A stretch of DNA of 64,000 nucleotides, from positions 6,295 through 70,294 of the forward strand of contig CAKQWA010000011.1 in NCBI GenBank assembly GCA_934277945.1. Reading direction: 5' to 3'. This document shows, piece after piece, positions 18,597 through 26,737 of this stretch (positions are counted from its first letter, which is position 1; every line of letters starts with the position of its first letter). The position numbers and the translations under genes were made by a program. The notes beneath the pieces were generated by a model. That model was not told the origin of the DNA and searched no databases. It saw only the letters and a program-made list of their open reading frames with translations. The DNA is from an uncultured Alphaproteobacteria bacterium (GTDB lineage Bacteria; Pseudomonadota; Alphaproteobacteria; CAAGCB01; CAG-977).

Positions 18597-19145
18597 TTAA
18601 AACGACACTTTCACGTTTTGCGTTTCTTCCTGCGCCGCTTCAAAGTACGCGCGGGCGTTAAAGCCGAACTGCGCCGCGATGATGTTCGACGGGAACGATT
18701 TGACCAGCGTGTTCAGCGTGCGCACCGTCGCGTTGTAGTAGCGGCGGGCGTTTTGCAGATTGTCCTCGATGTCCGCCAGCGTTTCCTGCAACTGAATGAA
18801 ATTTTGGTTCGCTTTCAAATCGGGATAACTTTCCGCCAGCGCGAACACGGATTTCAAAGACTGCGCCAGCGCGTTCTCCGCCTGCGTTTTGTGTTCCGCG
18901 TCCGCGTTCATCGCCTCGTTGCGCTTGGCAATGACGGCGTCCAGCGTTTCGCGCTCGTGCGCGGCGTATCCCTTGACGCAGGAAACGAGATTCGGAATTA
19001 AATCGTAGCGGCGCTTCAACTGCACCTGCACGCCGCTGAACGCCTCGTCGCACAAATTTTCCTGCTTGACGAAACGGTTGTACATCAACACGCCGAACGC
19101 CGCGACGGACGCCGCAATCACAGCCAGAACATAAACTATCGTCAT
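18597..19145 (-). CDS. lemA: LemA family protein
   Basis: A 182-residue protein with one N-terminal membrane segment and a helical domain with the family pattern QENLCDEAFSGVQVQLKRR, YDLIPNLV and YNATVRTLNTLVKSFPSNIIA. Two adjacent ATG codons follow GGAGGAA. The second (19145) has better spacing than the first (19148), so one extra Met is possible. The stop touches the next start without a gap, implying coupled translation with the DUF2207 gene. Confidence 0.88.
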   Translation of the reverse strand: MTIVYVLAVIAASVAAFGVLMYNRFVKQENLCDEAFSGVQVQLKRRYDLIPNLVSCVKGYAAHERETLDAVIAKRNEAMNADAEHKTQAENALAQSLKSVFALAESYPDLKANQNFIQLQETLADIEDNLQNARRYYNATVRTLNTLVKSFPSNIIAAQFGFNARAYFEAAQEETQNVKVSF

Positions 19146-19225
19146 CATTTCCTCCGCCGTAAAGTCATACTTACAGCGTACACGAGAGCCGTTTTAAATG
19201 AAAGCGAAATCGGTGCGGAACGCCG

Positions 19226-20377
19226 TCAGAATTTGAAAACTTCCGCGTTCTTTTTGTCGGGATTGTAGCGCACCGCCAACTCGCCGCGCATCAAAGCCTG
19301 CGCGTCCCTGCCGAACACGTCGTAACGCCAGCCCTGCAACACGGCGTTTCCCGCCGTTTCGCCCAAGCCGAGCGCGTCGATGTCTTCGGACGAGGCGATC
19401 ATCTTTTCCGCAACGCCGTTCGCCGCCGCCTTGACGGACAAAAGCAGGCGCAGCATTTTAATCAAAGCCTGCGTGCTGGGCGGAATTTCGCGCTTTTCGT
19501 CGCGCAGGGAAATATCCGCGGCGGGTTCGTTTTTCACGCGCGTGACGATTTCCAGCACCGCCTTTCCGTAGCGGCTTTTGGCAAAGCCCTGCGTCGCGCT
19601 TCTCAATTTGTCGAGTTCCTCCGCCGTTTCGGGCGCGCTTGCGGCGATGTCAAGCAGCATTTCGTCGCGCATGACGTGCTTTCTGGGACGGTCGGCGCGA
19701 CGCGCCTCCTCCTCCCGCCAAGCCGCCAATTCGCGCAAAAGCGTCAGATAATGCGCCGAAGAACACGTCGGTTTAAAGCGTTTCCACATCTCGTACGGGT
19801 CTTGCCGGTATGTGTGCGGGTCGGTCAAAAAGTCCATTTCCTCGCTCAACCACGCTTCCCTGCCGTTTTGCGCCAGTTTGTCCTTTAATTTCAAATAAAC
19901 GTGCCGCAAATGCGTGACGTCGTTCAGCGCGTATTCGACCTGTCTGTCGGTCAGCGGACGGCGCGCCCAGTCGGTGTAGCGCATCGACTTGTCCAGACTG
20001 ACTTTCAGCAGTTTCGCGACCAGATTTTGATAACTGACGGATTCGCGGAATCCGCACACCATGGCGGCGACCTGCGTGTCGAAAACGGGGGTCGGAATTT
20101 TGCCCGTCATGTTGAAGAAAATCTCGATGTCCTGACGCGCGGCGTGAAAAACCTTGACCACGTCCGGATTGCTCATCAAATCGAACAGCGCGGACATATC
20201 CAAATCTTTCGCCAGCGGATCGACGCACGCGGCTTCGTCCATCGAGGCGATCTGCACCAGACACAACTGCGGAAAATACGTTTTTTCGCGGATGAATTCG
20301 GTGTCCACCGTGACGAAATCGTGTTTTTTCAAGCGTTCGCACAGCGCGTTCAGGCTTTCGGTCGTGTCTATCAGCAT
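19226..20377 (-). CDS. rnd: Ribonuclease D
   Basis: 3'-5' exoribonuclease for tRNA maturation. The 383 residues hold a DEDDy nuclease domain (D25 and E27 in VDTEF, HAARQDIE, the YALNDV block) and one or two HRDC-like helical domains after it (around 205-290). It is a single gene. Confidence 0.93.
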   Translation of the reverse strand: MLIDTTESLNALCERLKKHDFVTVDTEFIREKTYFPQLCLVQIASMDEAACVDPLAKDLDMSALFDLMSNPDVVKVFHAARQDIEIFFNMTGKIPTPVFDTQVAAMVCGFRESVSYQNLVAKLLKVSLDKSMRYTDWARRPLTDRQVEYALNDVTHLRHVYLKLKDKLAQNGREAWLSEEMDFLTDPHTYRQDPYEMWKRFKPTCSSAHYLTLLRELAAWREEEARRADRPRKHVMRDEMLLDIAASAPETAEELDKLRSATQGFAKSRYGKAVLEIVTRVKNEPAADISLRDEKREIPPSTQALIKMLRLLLSVKAAANGVAEKMIASSEDIDALGLGETAGNAVLQGWRYDVFGRDAQALMRGELAVRYNPDKKNAEVFKF

Positions 20378-20471
20378 TTTTTCCTCTTTATATGTGGCGC
20401 GGTATTTATAAAACTTTTTGCGCGCAAATTAAAGGTTAAAAAAAATTTTTCGCCCCGCCCCCTGCAAAGTA

Positions 20472-20500
20472 TTGACAATCAAAGCGGTTACGGCCAATAT
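20472..20500 (+). promoter_or_regulatory. Promoter candidate of aspS
   Basis: TTGACA (20472-20477), 17 bp, CAATAT (20495-20500). A perfect TATAAT at 20517-20522 lacks a matching -35 and lies too close to the ATG. TTGACC-17-CAATAT also precedes the tracrRNA. Confidence 0.4.
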
Positions 20501-20538
20501 CTACCCGATTTCACTTTATAATAACAAAGGATTCTTTC

Positions 20539-22326
20539 ATGCATTGCTATCGTACGCACACCTGCGGGGAACTCCGTGCCAAAGACGCGGGCATCACCGC
20601 GCGCCTGTCGGGGTGGATTCACCGCAAACGCGACCACGGGAACTTGGTTTTCATCGACTTGCGCGACCATTACGGTCTGACGCAATGCGTCGTCGACATT
20701 TCCAGCCCCGTTTTCAAAATCATTGAAAAAGCGCGTCCCGAAAGCGTCATTTGCGTCACCGGCAAAGTCGTTAAACGCGAAGGTTCGACCGTCAACGAAA
20801 AAATGGAAACGGGCGAAATCGAACTTGACGTCAACGAAGCCGAAATTCTGGGCGAAGCCGACATTCTGCCCATGCAGGTCGCCGGCGATTACGATCAGCC
20901 CGAAGACGTCCGCCTGCGCTATCGCTTCTTGGATTTGCGCCGCGAAAAACTGCACAAAAATATGCTGCTGCGCTCGAACGTCATCGCTTCTTTGCGCCGC
21001 CGCATGATCGCGCAGGGTTTCGTCGAATACCAGACGCCCATTCTGACGGCGTCCAGTCCCGAAGGCGCGCGCGACTTTCTGGTGCCCTCGCGTCTGCACC
21101 CCGGTCAGTTCTACGCCCTGCCCCAAGCCCCGCAACAGTTCAAACAATTGCTGATGGTGTCGGGCTTCGACCGCTATTTCCAGATTGCGCCGTGCTTCCG
21201 TGACGAAGACTCCCGCGCGGACCGCTCCCCCGGCGAATTTTACCAGTTGGACTTTGAAATGGCGTTCGTGACGCAGGAAGACGTTTTCGCCGCCATCGAA
21301 CCCGTACTGCAAGGCGTGTTTGAAGAATTCGCCAACGGCAGAACGGTCACGCCCGCGCCGTTCGTGCGTATTCCGTTCGCCGAAGCGATGCTGAAATACG
21401 GTTCCGACAAACCCGATTTGCGCAACCCGCTGATTATTTCGGACGTGACGGAAATCTTCCGCGGCTCCGACTTCGCGGTGTTCGCTTCCGCCATTGAAAA
21501 AGGTGCGAAAGTCCGCGCCATTCCCGCGCCGAAAGCCGCCGCCATGCCGCGCAGTTGGTTTGACAAACTGACGGGCTGGGCGCGCGAAATCGGCATGCCC
21601 GGTTTGTGCTATGTGTCGTTCAAGGAAGACGGTGCGAAAGGCGCGTTCGTCAAAAACTTCGACGAAGCGAAATTGGAAGAACTGAAAAAAGCCGTCGGCG
21701 CGCAAACGGGCGACGCGGTTTTCTTTGCGTGCGACAAGAAAGGCGTCGTCGAAAAATTCGCGGGACAGATCCGCAACAAAGTCGGCGAACTGCTTGATTT
21801 GTACGAAAAGAACACGTTTAAATTCTGCTGGATTACCGATTTCCCGATGTTCGAAAAGGACGAGGAAACGGGCGCGATCATTTTCTCGCACAACCCGTTC
21901 TCGATGCCGCAAGGCGGATTGGAAGCGCTGAACACGAAAGATCCTCTGGAAATCAACGCGTACCAGTACGACATCGTGTGCAACGGTATCGAACTGTCTT
22001 CGGGCGCCATCCGCAACCACCGCCCCGACATTATGTACAAAGCGTTTGAAATCGCGGGATACGGTCCCGAAGTCGTCGAACACAAATTCGGCGGCATGCT
22101 GAACGCGTTCAAGTACGGCGCGCCTCCTCACGGCGGTGCGGCTCCCGGCGTCGACCGTATGGTTATGCTGCTGGCGGACGAACCGAACATTCGCGAAGTC
22201 ATCCTGTTCCCGATGAACCAGCAGGCGCAGGATTTGATGATGCAGGCGCCGTGCGAAGTCACGCCGCAGCAACTTAAAGAACTGCACATCAAAATTGATA
22301 TGCCGAAAGTTGTTGAAAAGAAATAA
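20539..22326 (+). CDS. aspS: Aspartate-tRNA ligase (bacterial type)
   Basis: Class II aminoacyl-tRNA synthetase that charges tRNA-Asp. The 595 residues run from an N-terminal OB fold (GWIHRKRDHGNLVFIDLRD) through the class II core with motif 2 FRDEDSRADRSPGEF and motif 3 GVDRMVML, with the bacterial GAD insertion (about 290-420) between them. Whether it also charges tRNA-Asn cannot be read from the sequence. Confidence 0.97.
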   Translation: MHCYRTHTCGELRAKDAGITARLSGWIHRKRDHGNLVFIDLRDHYGLTQCVVDISSPVFKIIEKARPESVICVTGKVVKREGSTVNEKMETGEIELDVNEAEILGEADILPMQVAGDYDQPEDVRLRYRFLDLRREKLHKNMLLRSNVIASLRRRMIAQGFVEYQTPILTASSPEGARDFLVPSRLHPGQFYALPQAPQQFKQLLMVSGFDRYFQIAPCFRDEDSRADRSPGEFYQLDFEMAFVTQEDVFAAIEPVLQGVFEEFANGRTVTPAPFVRIPFAEAMLKYGSDKPDLRNPLIISDVTEIFRGSDFAVFASAIEKGAKVRAIPAPKAAAMPRSWFDKLTGWAREIGMPGLCYVSFKEDGAKGAFVKNFDEAKLEELKKAVGAQTGDAVFFACDKKGVVEKFAGQIRNKVGELLDLYEKNTFKFCWITDFPMFEKDEETGAIIFSHNPFSMPQGGLEALNTKDPLEINAYQYDIVCNGIELSSGAIRNHRPDIMYKAFEIAGYGPEVVEHKFGGMLNAFKYGAPPHGGAAPGVDRMVMLLADEPNIREVILFPMNQQAQDLMMQAPCEVTPQQLKELHIKIDMPKVVEKK

Positions 22327-22344
22327 CTTCTTATCCTTTTACCG

Positions 22345-22372
22345 AAACCCCCGACACGTTCGGGGGTTTTTG
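22345..22372 (+). terminator. Terminator of aspS
   Basis: AAACCCCCG / CGGGGGTTT stem followed by T, shortly after the aspS stop. Confidence 0.85.
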
Positions 22373-22384
22373 ATTGCGAAACGG

Positions 22385-22412
22385 AAAAAACGGCAAGTCG
22401 CCCTGCCGTTTT
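22385..22412 (-). terminator. Minus-strand terminator after the small ORF at 22426
   Basis: On the minus strand AACGGCA and TGCCGTT arms with a short loop are followed by TTTTTT. No annotated minus-strand gene is upstream except the 26-codon ORF. Confidence 0.65.
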
Positions 22413-22425
22413 CCCGATTTCAAGT

Positions 22426-22506
22426 CTAACCGATTATGGCAAACAAGATTTCAGCAATGCGAAAAGCAAACCGGCAAAGATGCACTTTAAGGTTGTTTAA
22501 TCGCAT
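22426..22506 (-). CDS. Candidate small protein, 26 residues
   Basis: The ORF has an ideal Shine-Dalgarno sequence (AAAGGAGG, five bases before ATG) and ends 14 bp before a minus-strand terminator, so it has the layout of a tiny monocistronic gene. The product starts MRLNNLKVHLCRF and ends IAEILFAIIG: a basic N-terminal half and a hydrophobic C-terminal half, compatible with membrane association or a leader peptide. No clear promoter was found upstream. Function unknown. Confidence 0.45.
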   Translation of the reverse strand: MRLNNLKVHLCRFAFRIAEILFAIIG

Positions 22507-22559
22507 CACGCCTCCTTTGCGGAAACATTACCGCGTTGGAAGGCATCAACCGAAAACGT

Positions 22560-22588
22560 TTGACTTGCGTCAGACATTTTCATATCCT
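22560..22588 (+). promoter_or_regulatory. Promoter of candidate small RNA
   Basis: TTGACT (22560-22565), exactly 17 bp, TATCCT (22583-22588). No ORF follows before the terminator at 22636. Confidence 0.5.
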
Positions 22589-22594
22589 GAAATC

Positions 22595-22670
22595 ATCAGA
22601 AGAGATTAGGACAGTTGATCCCTTCGTGATTAAAGAAAGTCCGGTGCTACGAACGCCGGACTTTTTCTTT
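22595..22670 (+). ncRNA. Candidate intergenic small RNA, about 75 nt
   Basis: The stretch is bounded by a sigma-70-like promoter and a strong intrinsic terminator (AAAGTCCGG 22636-22644, CCGGACTTT 22656-22664, T run to 22670). It has no start codon with a ribosome site. An AG-rich 5' part (about 22600-22618) is the single-stranded candidate region. It does not resemble a family I know. Confidence 0.45.
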
Positions 22671-22714
22671 ACACACAATTCTTTTTGTATTGACACGAAA
22701 GCGTCATGGCGCAA

Positions 22715-22749
22715 AGCCCGTCTTGGTTGAAAGACGGGTTCTTTTTTTA
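22715..22749 (+). terminator. Second plus-strand terminator in the 22.3-22.8 kb gap
   Basis: GCCCGTCTT / AAGACGGGT stem, then CTTTTTTT. A TTGACA at 22690 has no fitting -10, so this may be a backup terminator for the small RNA. Confidence 0.65.
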
Positions 22750-22813
22750 TCTTACCAAAGCCGCCGTTTTGAATTAGAATGACAAAAAACGTTGCTTACG
22801 GATGAGGTATGTC

Positions 22814-23389
22814 ATGAAAAAGGAATTGCTTGCCGCCGCGCTGTGTCTGACTTTTTGCGCGCCCGCCGCCGCTCAAAACGCCGTGCTGGACAACATCGCC
22901 ACCCGCGCGAGCGTGCGTCAGTTTAAATCCGAGCCGGTTGAAAAAGACAAAATCACGCAGATTTTAAAAGCCGCCATGTCCGCGCCGAGCGCGATGAACA
23001 AACAGCCGTGGCGTTTCATTGTCGTTGACGACGCCGCGCTGAAAAACGAACTGGCGCAAAGTCTGCCGAACGCGCGCATGGGGGCGAAAGCGCCCGTCGT
23101 CATTATCGTATGCGCCGACATGGACAAGACGATTGCGGGCGACGGCAAGTCGTTTTGGATTCAGGACGTGTCCGCCGCGACGCAAAATCTGCTGTTAGCC
23201 GCACATTCTCTCGGCTTGGGCGCCGTTTGGACGGGATTGTACCCGACGGCGCGCTCTCAAACCGCCGCCGCCATTTTGAAACTGCCCGAAAACATCGTGC
23301 CTTTCGCGCTGGTTCCGGTCGGATATCCCGCTACCGACGTCGCGCCGAAAGACAAATGGGACGAAACGAAAATTCAATACAACAGATGA
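22814..23389 (+). CDS. Nitroreductase family protein with signal peptide
   Basis: FMN-dependent NAD(P)H nitroreductase fold. The 191 residues start with MKKELLAAALCLTFCAPAAAQ, a clear signal peptide, then the family core: TRASVRQFKSEPV (FMN phosphate contact), APSAMNKQPWRFIVV and LGLGAVWTGLYP. The ATG at 22814 has GAGG at good spacing, unlike the one at 22802. Export of a flavin nitroreductase is uncommon; lipobox cysteine is not evident. Substrate unknown. Confidence 0.85.
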   Translation: MKKELLAAALCLTFCAPAAAQNAVLDNIATRASVRQFKSEPVEKDKITQILKAAMSAPSAMNKQPWRFIVVDDAALKNELAQSLPNARMGAKAPVVIIVCADMDKTIAGDGKSFWIQDVSAATQNLLLAAHSLGLGAVWTGLYPTARSQTAAAILKLPENIVPFALVPVGYPATDVAPKDKWDETKIQYNR

Positions 23390-23391
23390 CG

Positions 23392-23418
23392 AAAAAGCCC
23401 CGTTTTCGCGGGGCTTTT
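23392..23418 (+). terminator. Terminator of nitroreductase gene
   Basis: AAAAAGCCCC / GGGGCTTTT stem, just after the stop. Confidence 0.8.
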
Positions 23419-23505
23419 CATTCATTTTCAACTTTATCTTCTTGCTTTTTACAAAAAAGTTTATAACCATTAACACATCAAACAATTTTATGAGAGATTC
23501 TTACA

Positions 23506-24810
23506 ATGTCTTTTGAAAAAAAAGTTTTATTTTTAACCGTTGGAAGCCATGATGTTGATCTATACAAAAATTCTATTCGCGAAAGTAAGGCGCATCTTGT
23601 TATTCTGTTTTCGTCTCAAAGTTCATCAACAACAGCAGAAAATATTAAAAAACACTACGAAAATGAACAGATACAAATTGAACGCTATTCTTTGTCTGAT
23701 GAAAATGACGCATGGGATGTCGATAAATGCTATAATTTTTATGATAGCGTTTTCCAGCAAATCGTTGAAAAAGGTTTTGAGTACAAAAATTTCTCGATTG
23801 ATTTCACATACGGAACAAAAGCAATGGCTGCGGCATTGTATGCCATCGGTATGAGATATCGCATTTCCGTTTTTCTGTACAGTGTGAAAAAATCCGAAGA
23901 GGATAATACTCAAATTCTTAAAACTTTCGACGCTTCTTATGCACGCGGACTGGCGTTGCTGGATCAGTGCAAACACCTGTTCAAAGCGGGGCAATTCGCC
24001 GCCGCAACAAACATTTTAAACGAAAATGCATTTCCCGCCAAATTGGAAAGTTTAAAAAACGGCATCATTCAATTGGCAAATTTTTACACCGCTTGGGACA
24101 GACTGGATTATAAGACGGCAAAAGAGTGTTTGACCGGTATGTCAGATTGTTCAAAACTGCAACAAGGATTTGATGAATTTTGCGTTCCGGAAAACGTTAA
24201 ACAGTGGGTCAGAGATTTGGCGAACCGTGAAATAAAGAAAACGCCAAGACCTCCCAAAAACGAATATCCCGAACTTCTTTCGCTTGAAGAATACAAGGAA
24301 AACTCGGAAACCGTTTTACGCCTTGTTATTGATTTGCACGCAAATGCTTTACGACGGCTGAAAGCAAATCAATTGGAAGATGCCGCCGTGCGCGCGTACC
24401 GCATATACGAGATGCTCGGTCAATCCTTTTTATATCGTGAAGGATATGATACCGCCTGCATTCCGGACAATGATGAAAAAGTGAAATCTTTCATAGATAA
24501 ACATAACAAAAAACACGCACCGATAGTTGCTCTCTGCGGAAATCGTTATTATCAATTCGACCGCGAAAAAACAGCGCATTTCTTGAAACATTTGGGACAG
24601 GCGGGAGATGGTCAAGAATTACTTGAAAAAGCGCAGAATATTGCAAAGTTGAGAAATAACGGCATTTTAATTCACGGCTTCAGAACTCTGGTCAAAGATC
24701 AGGACGATTTGAAGAATCAACTGGATAATTTAGCAAATCTTTTGGAAAAATTCAAAAAATCCATTGAAAACGCGGACGCCGCAAATTTTATAAACGAATT
24801 CATACGATAA
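23506..24810 (+). CDS. CARF-HEPN protein, TIGR02710-like CRISPR-associated family (orphan)
   Basis: A 434-residue protein. Residues 1 to about 145 form a Rossmann-like CARF domain: VLFLTVGSHDVDLYKNSI at the N-terminus and DFTYGTKAMAAALY at 99-112, the GTK ligand loop of this family. The middle is helical (150-260). The C-terminal part has the family block AVRAYRIYEMLGQ (294-306) and R383-NNGILI-H390, a textbook HEPN R-x6-H ribonuclease motif. In type III CRISPR systems such proteins are RNases switched on by cyclic oligoadenylate. Here no type III genes are in view; the type II-C locus is 35 kb away. AT-rich composition suggests transfer. Family call is from motifs, not a search. Confidence 0.75.
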   Translation: MSFEKKVLFLTVGSHDVDLYKNSIRESKAHLVILFSSQSSSTTAENIKKHYENEQIQIERYSLSDENDAWDVDKCYNFYDSVFQQIVEKGFEYKNFSIDFTYGTKAMAAALYAIGMRYRISVFLYSVKKSEEDNTQILKTFDASYARGLALLDQCKHLFKAGQFAAATNILNENAFPAKLESLKNGIIQLANFYTAWDRLDYKTAKECLTGMSDCSKLQQGFDEFCVPENVKQWVRDLANREIKKTPRPPKNEYPELLSLEEYKENSETVLRLVIDLHANALRRLKANQLEDAAVRAYRIYEMLGQSFLYREGYDTACIPDNDEKVKSFIDKHNKKHAPIVALCGNRYYQFDREKTAHFLKHLGQAGDGQELLEKAQNIAKLRNNGILIHGFRTLVKDQDDLKNQLDNLANLLEKFKKSIENADAANFINEFIR

Positions 24811-24819
24811 AAAATGAGT

Positions 24820-24843
24820 AGCCCCGTTTGCGCGGGGCTCTTC
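24820..24843. terminator. Terminator after CARF gene
   Basis: AGCCCCG / CGGGGCT hairpin between convergent genes; only a short T-rich tail. Confidence 0.55.
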
Positions 24844-24861
24844 ATTACGCAAGGCTTTTCA

Positions 24862-25623
24862 TTAGGCGGATTTTTTCGCCGCCTCTTTTTTCTCGAAATG
24901 CGCGACCGCGTTCAGCAGTTGGGAAAATTTGTAAATGACGTAATCGGGCTTTGTGTTCGGAAAATGGTGTTCGCCCTGATTGGACAGGAAAAACACCGCC
25001 TTCATGCCCGCCTTTTGCGCGCCGAACACGTCGCGGTACATATCGTTGCCGACGTAAATCGCTTCCGACGGCTTGATTTTCAGCGCATCAAGTGCTTTTT
25101 GGAAAAAGCGTTCGTCCGGCTTGCGATAACCGTAATCGCTTGAAATCAGCACGGGATTGAAATACCCCGTCAAGCCGACGGCGTTCAATTCACCTCTGCC
25201 CCACACGCTTTGTCCGTCGGAAACCGCCGCCATCATATACTTGCCTTTCAGCGCGTCCAGCGTCGTTTTCACGTCGTCGTACAGGCGCAACTGATACAAG
25301 GTCGCCGCGCGAAACACCTGCGCCGTTATTTCCGGCAGCAAATCGTATTTTTCTTTCGGCAAAGATTTCGTGTACGCGGTTTCGTACTTTTCGATAATGC
25401 GCTTGAACAACGCTTTCGCGTCAAATTCGGGATGCGCCTCCGCGCTTGTTTCGCGCTGGGTTTGATTGATGTCGAAGTATTGACGCTTTAATTCCGCCGG
25501 CACGATTTCCACGCCCTGACACGTCAGGAAATTGGAAACGACGCGGTACGCGTCGTCCGAATCTTCGCGCGTCAAAATGTCCGTCAGCGTGCCGTTGATG
25601 TCAAAAAGGATGGCGCGTATCAT
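24862..25623 (-). CDS. HAD superfamily hydrolase
   Basis: Probable phosphatase of the haloacid dehalogenase superfamily, subfamily I. In 253 residues motif I is ILFDINGTLTD, motif II is in MAAVSDGQS, motif III around RKPDERFF and motif IV YVGNDMYRDVFGAQKAG. Motif I has Asn where the second Asp (the general acid/base) is usual, so activity may be altered. It starts 1 bp after the APH-like gene stop, so the two form an operon. Substrate unknown. Confidence 0.8.
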   Translation of the reverse strand: MIRAILFDINGTLTDILTREDSDDAYRVVSNFLTCQGVEIVPAELKRQYFDINQTQRETSAEAHPEFDAKALFKRIIEKYETAYTKSLPKEKYDLLPEITAQVFRAATLYQLRLYDDVKTTLDALKGKYMMAAVSDGQSVWGRGELNAVGLTGYFNPVLISSDYGYRKPDERFFQKALDALKIKPSEAIYVGNDMYRDVFGAQKAGMKAVFFLSNQGEHHFPNTKPDYVIYKFSQLLNAVAHFEKKEAAKKSA

Positions 25624-25624
25624 T

Positions 25625-26635
25625 TTATTCTTCCGATTCTTTCAAGCAGCTTTTGGCTTCGTAAATCAACCGGCGGCGGTAATCCGGTTCCAGATAATCG
25701 TTGCGGGAAATGCGCAACAGCGTCGTGCCCATGTAGTACGGGATGCGCTTTGTAATGGACGCGAACGTCGCTTCCCTGTCGGGAAAGCGGGTCGAATACT
25801 CCCACAAAAAATGTCCGATAAAAGGTTCGGCGGCGTATTTGTCGCCCGTGCCGAGCAGAAACGAATGCATTAATTCGCCCGCCATGCGTCCCATGTCGAA
25901 GATGCGGTCGGCGGGCATGACGCGTTCAAAATCGAACGTGCAGACGTTTTCATCGTCGCCGAACATGAAGTTCGCAGTCGTCGCGTCGCCGTGCACCATC
26001 ACCCGATTGTCTTCCCACATTTCAGAACGTTCGCGCCAGATGTTGCGCAATTCCTCGAATTCTTCGGCGTCGCCTTCGTCGAACATCGCGGAAGCCTGTT
26101 CGATCACGCGCCCCATGTAATTGTAGCCGAACGTGAAATCGACGGGTTCGTCAAAAGCCGTGCAGTTGTGGAAAGCCGCGAAAAAGTGTCCCAAAGCCGC
26201 CAGTTTGTCGAACAAAAGCGCGTCGTCGCCCTCCTCAATCGTGCGGTCGATAATGGAGGACAGCAGTTCGCCCTCGCAACATTCGACGACCAGCAGTTCG
26301 TTCAAATCGTCGTTTTTGCCGAGCGGTTTGGCGACGTAGTACGGCGATTTGTCAAACCCGTAAGAGCGCATCATCGCCAGATTGTCGTATTCGCGGTTCA
26401 TGCGGCGGGCGGCGCTTTCGCGCACGGGTTCTTTGTCGCACAAAAAGTATTTGCCGATCATTTTCGTGCCGGAATGGATTTCCTCGTACAAATAAACGGC
26501 GTTCGACCCGTTCAGGTTGTACACGTTGTAAGCGGGTGCGTCGTCCCAATCGCTCAACTGCGGCTGGATTTCGTTTTTCAGATACTCGTACAGCGGATCG
26601 TCCTGCGCCAAAAGACCTTCGTAAACTCTTGCCAT
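25625..26635 (-). CDS. Aminoglycoside phosphotransferase (APH)-like kinase
   Basis: A 336-residue small-molecule kinase with the APH/choline-kinase catalytic loop MVHGDATTANFMF (about 215-227) and the metal motif TFDFERV about 10 residues later. It is in operon with the HAD hydrolase that follows. A resistance role is not implied; sugar, choline or nucleoside kinases share this fold. Confidence 0.75.
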   Translation of the reverse strand: MARVYEGLLAQDDPLYEYLKNEIQPQLSDWDDAPAYNVYNLNGSNAVYLYEEIHSGTKMIGKYFLCDKEPVRESAARRMNREYDNLAMMRSYGFDKSPYYVAKPLGKNDDLNELLVVECCEGELLSSIIDRTIEEGDDALLFDKLAALGHFFAAFHNCTAFDEPVDFTFGYNYMGRVIEQASAMFDEGDAEEFEELRNIWRERSEMWEDNRVMVHGDATTANFMFGDDENVCTFDFERVMPADRIFDMGRMAGELMHSFLLGTGDKYAAEPFIGHFLWEYSTRFPDREATFASITKRIPYYMGTTLLRISRNDYLEPDYRRRLIYEAKSCLKESEE

Positions 26636-26698
26636 CGCTTGTCCCCCTTTAAAGAAAGCCCGTGTCGGTTATGATACGTTGCCTGACAAAATTATCAA

Positions 26699-26737
26699 TG
26701 AAAAAAGCACGCGGAAACGCCGTTTTCACGCTTTTTT
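26699..26737 (-). terminator. Probable terminator of hydE
   Basis: AAAAAAGC / GCTTTTTT arms enclose a second helix (GGAAAC / GTTTTC). The hairpin overlaps the last hydE codons and has T runs on both strands. Confidence 0.55.

Noticed and set aside
22690..22749. Second small RNA starting from TTGACA at 22690
   Set aside because: There is no -10 at workable distance; the terminator at 22715-22749 is more simply a backup.
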